Made by a program: the position numbers and the translations under genes. From Rhipicephalus microplus (lineage: Eukaryota > Arthropoda > Arachnida > Ixodida > Ixodidae): DNA of 64,000 nt. Of this stretch, positions 63,300-64,000 are shown piece by piece. Within the stretch, counting starts at the first letter, position 1, and every line of letters starts with the position of its first letter. Location of the stretch: assembly GCF_043290135.1 (NCBI RefSeq), contig NW_027464588.1, positions 5,238,501 to 5,302,500 on the forward strand, written 5' to 3'. The notes below the pieces were generated by a model. It had not been told where the DNA came from. It saw only the letters and a program-made list of their open reading frames with translations, and did not search any database.

Positions 63300-63705
63300 A
63301 GCGAAAGAAGTGTATACCTAAGGGTTCGTTTTTCCGTGTTAACACAATAATAATGAGATATAACAGACAGTAATGCCAAGAAATGTACAGGGGAAGTTAT
63401 TAGAACCAATGGAATGTAAATAAGAACAAAGAAAAGTGGATGAAAAAATAACCAGCCGCGGGCAGAAATCGAACCTACGACCTTCGAATAACGTGTTCGA
63501 TGCTCTAACCACTGAGCTACCACAGCGGCCTTCCCTCCATCCACTTTTTTCGGTTTTTATATGTGAATTTAGAAGTAGGAGTGACAGTCAGCGCCATCTA
63601 TAAGCCAAACGACGAGTGTGAAAACACTCTTATGCGCATGTTTGGCGTCACGTAGCACGTGAACTTTTTATGAGCGGGCAGCTGATTAATTGTCCCTCTT
63701 TATAC
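63300..63705 (-). repeat. Repeat unit with best tRNA-like core
   Basis: Includes the tRNA-like segment 63455-63529 and the same right-hand extension (GTGACAGTCAGCGCCATC, CACGTAGCACGTGAACTT, GAGCGGGCAGCTGATTAA) as the unit at 61316-61790. It meets an inverted partial unit at about 63705. Confidence 0.75.
63455..63529 (-). tRNA. tRNA-like pseudogene inside the repeat
   Basis: On minus this 75-nt stretch folds as a tRNA: acceptor GCCGCTG with CCGCGGC (6 of 7 pairs), D-arm region GTAGCTCAGTGGTTAGAGC, a perfect 5-bp anticodon stem TCGAA/TTCGA with 7-nt loop CACGTTA (anticodon position CGT), and T-arm GTAGG-TTCGATT-TCTGC. Base 33 is A instead of the invariant U, so it is most likely a SINE-type promoter or pseudogene and not a working tRNA. 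Internal A and B boxes are good. Confidence 0.55.
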
Positions 63706-63960
63706 GCGTTATTCGAAGGTCGTAGGTTCGATTCCTGCCCAAGGCTGGTTATTTTTTCATCCACTTTTCTTTCTTCTTATTTACATTCAATTGGTTCTAA
63801 TAACTTCCCCTGTACACTCTTTGGCATTGCTGTCTGTTATATCTACTTAATATTGTGTTAAAACACGAAAAAACGAGCCCTTAGGTATACACTTCTTTCC
63901 CTTATTTTATTGAACGAGGGTCTCGTACTGGCAGACTTGGTGTGTTTATGTTGTATAAAG
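63706..63960 (+). repeat. Inverted partial unit of the tRNA-core repeat
   Basis: Starts inside the tRNA-like core (GTTATTCGAAGGTCGTAGG, B box GGTTCGATTCC) and runs to CCCTTAGGTATACACTTC on plus. The ends 63662-63705 and about 63948-63995 are inverted copies of each other (GAGCGGGCAGCTGATTA / TAATCAGCTGCCCGCTC), making a large imperfect palindrome that runs to the window edge. Confidence 0.75.
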
Positions 63961-64000
63961 AGGGACAAATAATCAGCTGCCCGCTCATAATAAGATCACG

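Overview
This 64 kb window is animal nuclear DNA, most likely from a hard tick (Ixodida). The evidence is: spliced host exons in long AT-rich introns; tRNA-derived SINEs of the tick Ruka type (four or more copies); RTE, CR1/L2-like, BEL/Pao, Ty3/gypsy and Penelope-like elements packed and nested; and a ~147-bp degenerate tandem repeat. No bacterial operon, CRISPR array or intact multi-exon host gene is visible. The species call is inference. Transposable element family calls rest on protein motifs read directly from the sequence.

Layout. 0.5-5.4 kb: a Ty3/gypsy-type LTR element with a CTTGT target duplication and an unusual pol order, integrase before RT-RNase H (Gmr1-like), with its gag-protease missing. 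6.2-6.3 kb: one clear host exon on the minus strand, encoding a membrane segment of an SLC5 sodium/solute symporter. 7.3-13.1 kb: a decayed BEL/Pao element on minus. 13.6-16.9 kb: a CR1/L2-like LINE on plus. 17-25.8 kb: mostly intron-like AT-rich DNA with a candidate terminal exon, SINE relics and a 147-bp tandem array carrying a MITE-like insert. 25.8-32.5 kb: RTE LINE pieces, two weak exon candidates, a SINE and microsatellites. 32.6-37.6 kb: a young LTR element with near-identical LTRs, a TCCAC duplication and only gag plus protease. 38-46.2 kb: a gypsy relic and a second decayed gypsy element whose 5' LTR is split by an RTE insertion. 49.5-61.2 kb: a Penelope-like element (PLE) array. 61.3-64 kb: SINEs, RTE remains and units of a repeat with a tRNA-like core.

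The most interesting part is the PLE array. It has two nearly identical tandem units with an exact 4057-bp period, plus a 5'-truncated inverted copy. Each full unit encodes a 274-residue SGNH/GDSL-hydrolase-like ORF1 upstream of the RT/GIY-YIG ORF. The two frames are continuous and separated only by a UGA followed by CGG, the type of context used for programmed stop readthrough in several plant viruses. The RT frame has no ATG for about 550 nt after this stop. The inter-unit pseudo-LTR carries a TATA box about 25 nt upstream of a hammerhead-like ribozyme fold. Together these look like a compact retroelement with an esterase-RT readthrough polyprotein; a shared nonsense mutation is the main alternative.

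The two Gmr1-like elements are complementary: one keeps integrase-RT-RNase H without gag, the other keeps gag-protease without pol. They share the start of Gag and nearly the same primer-binding site, which suggests trans-mobilisation within one lineage.
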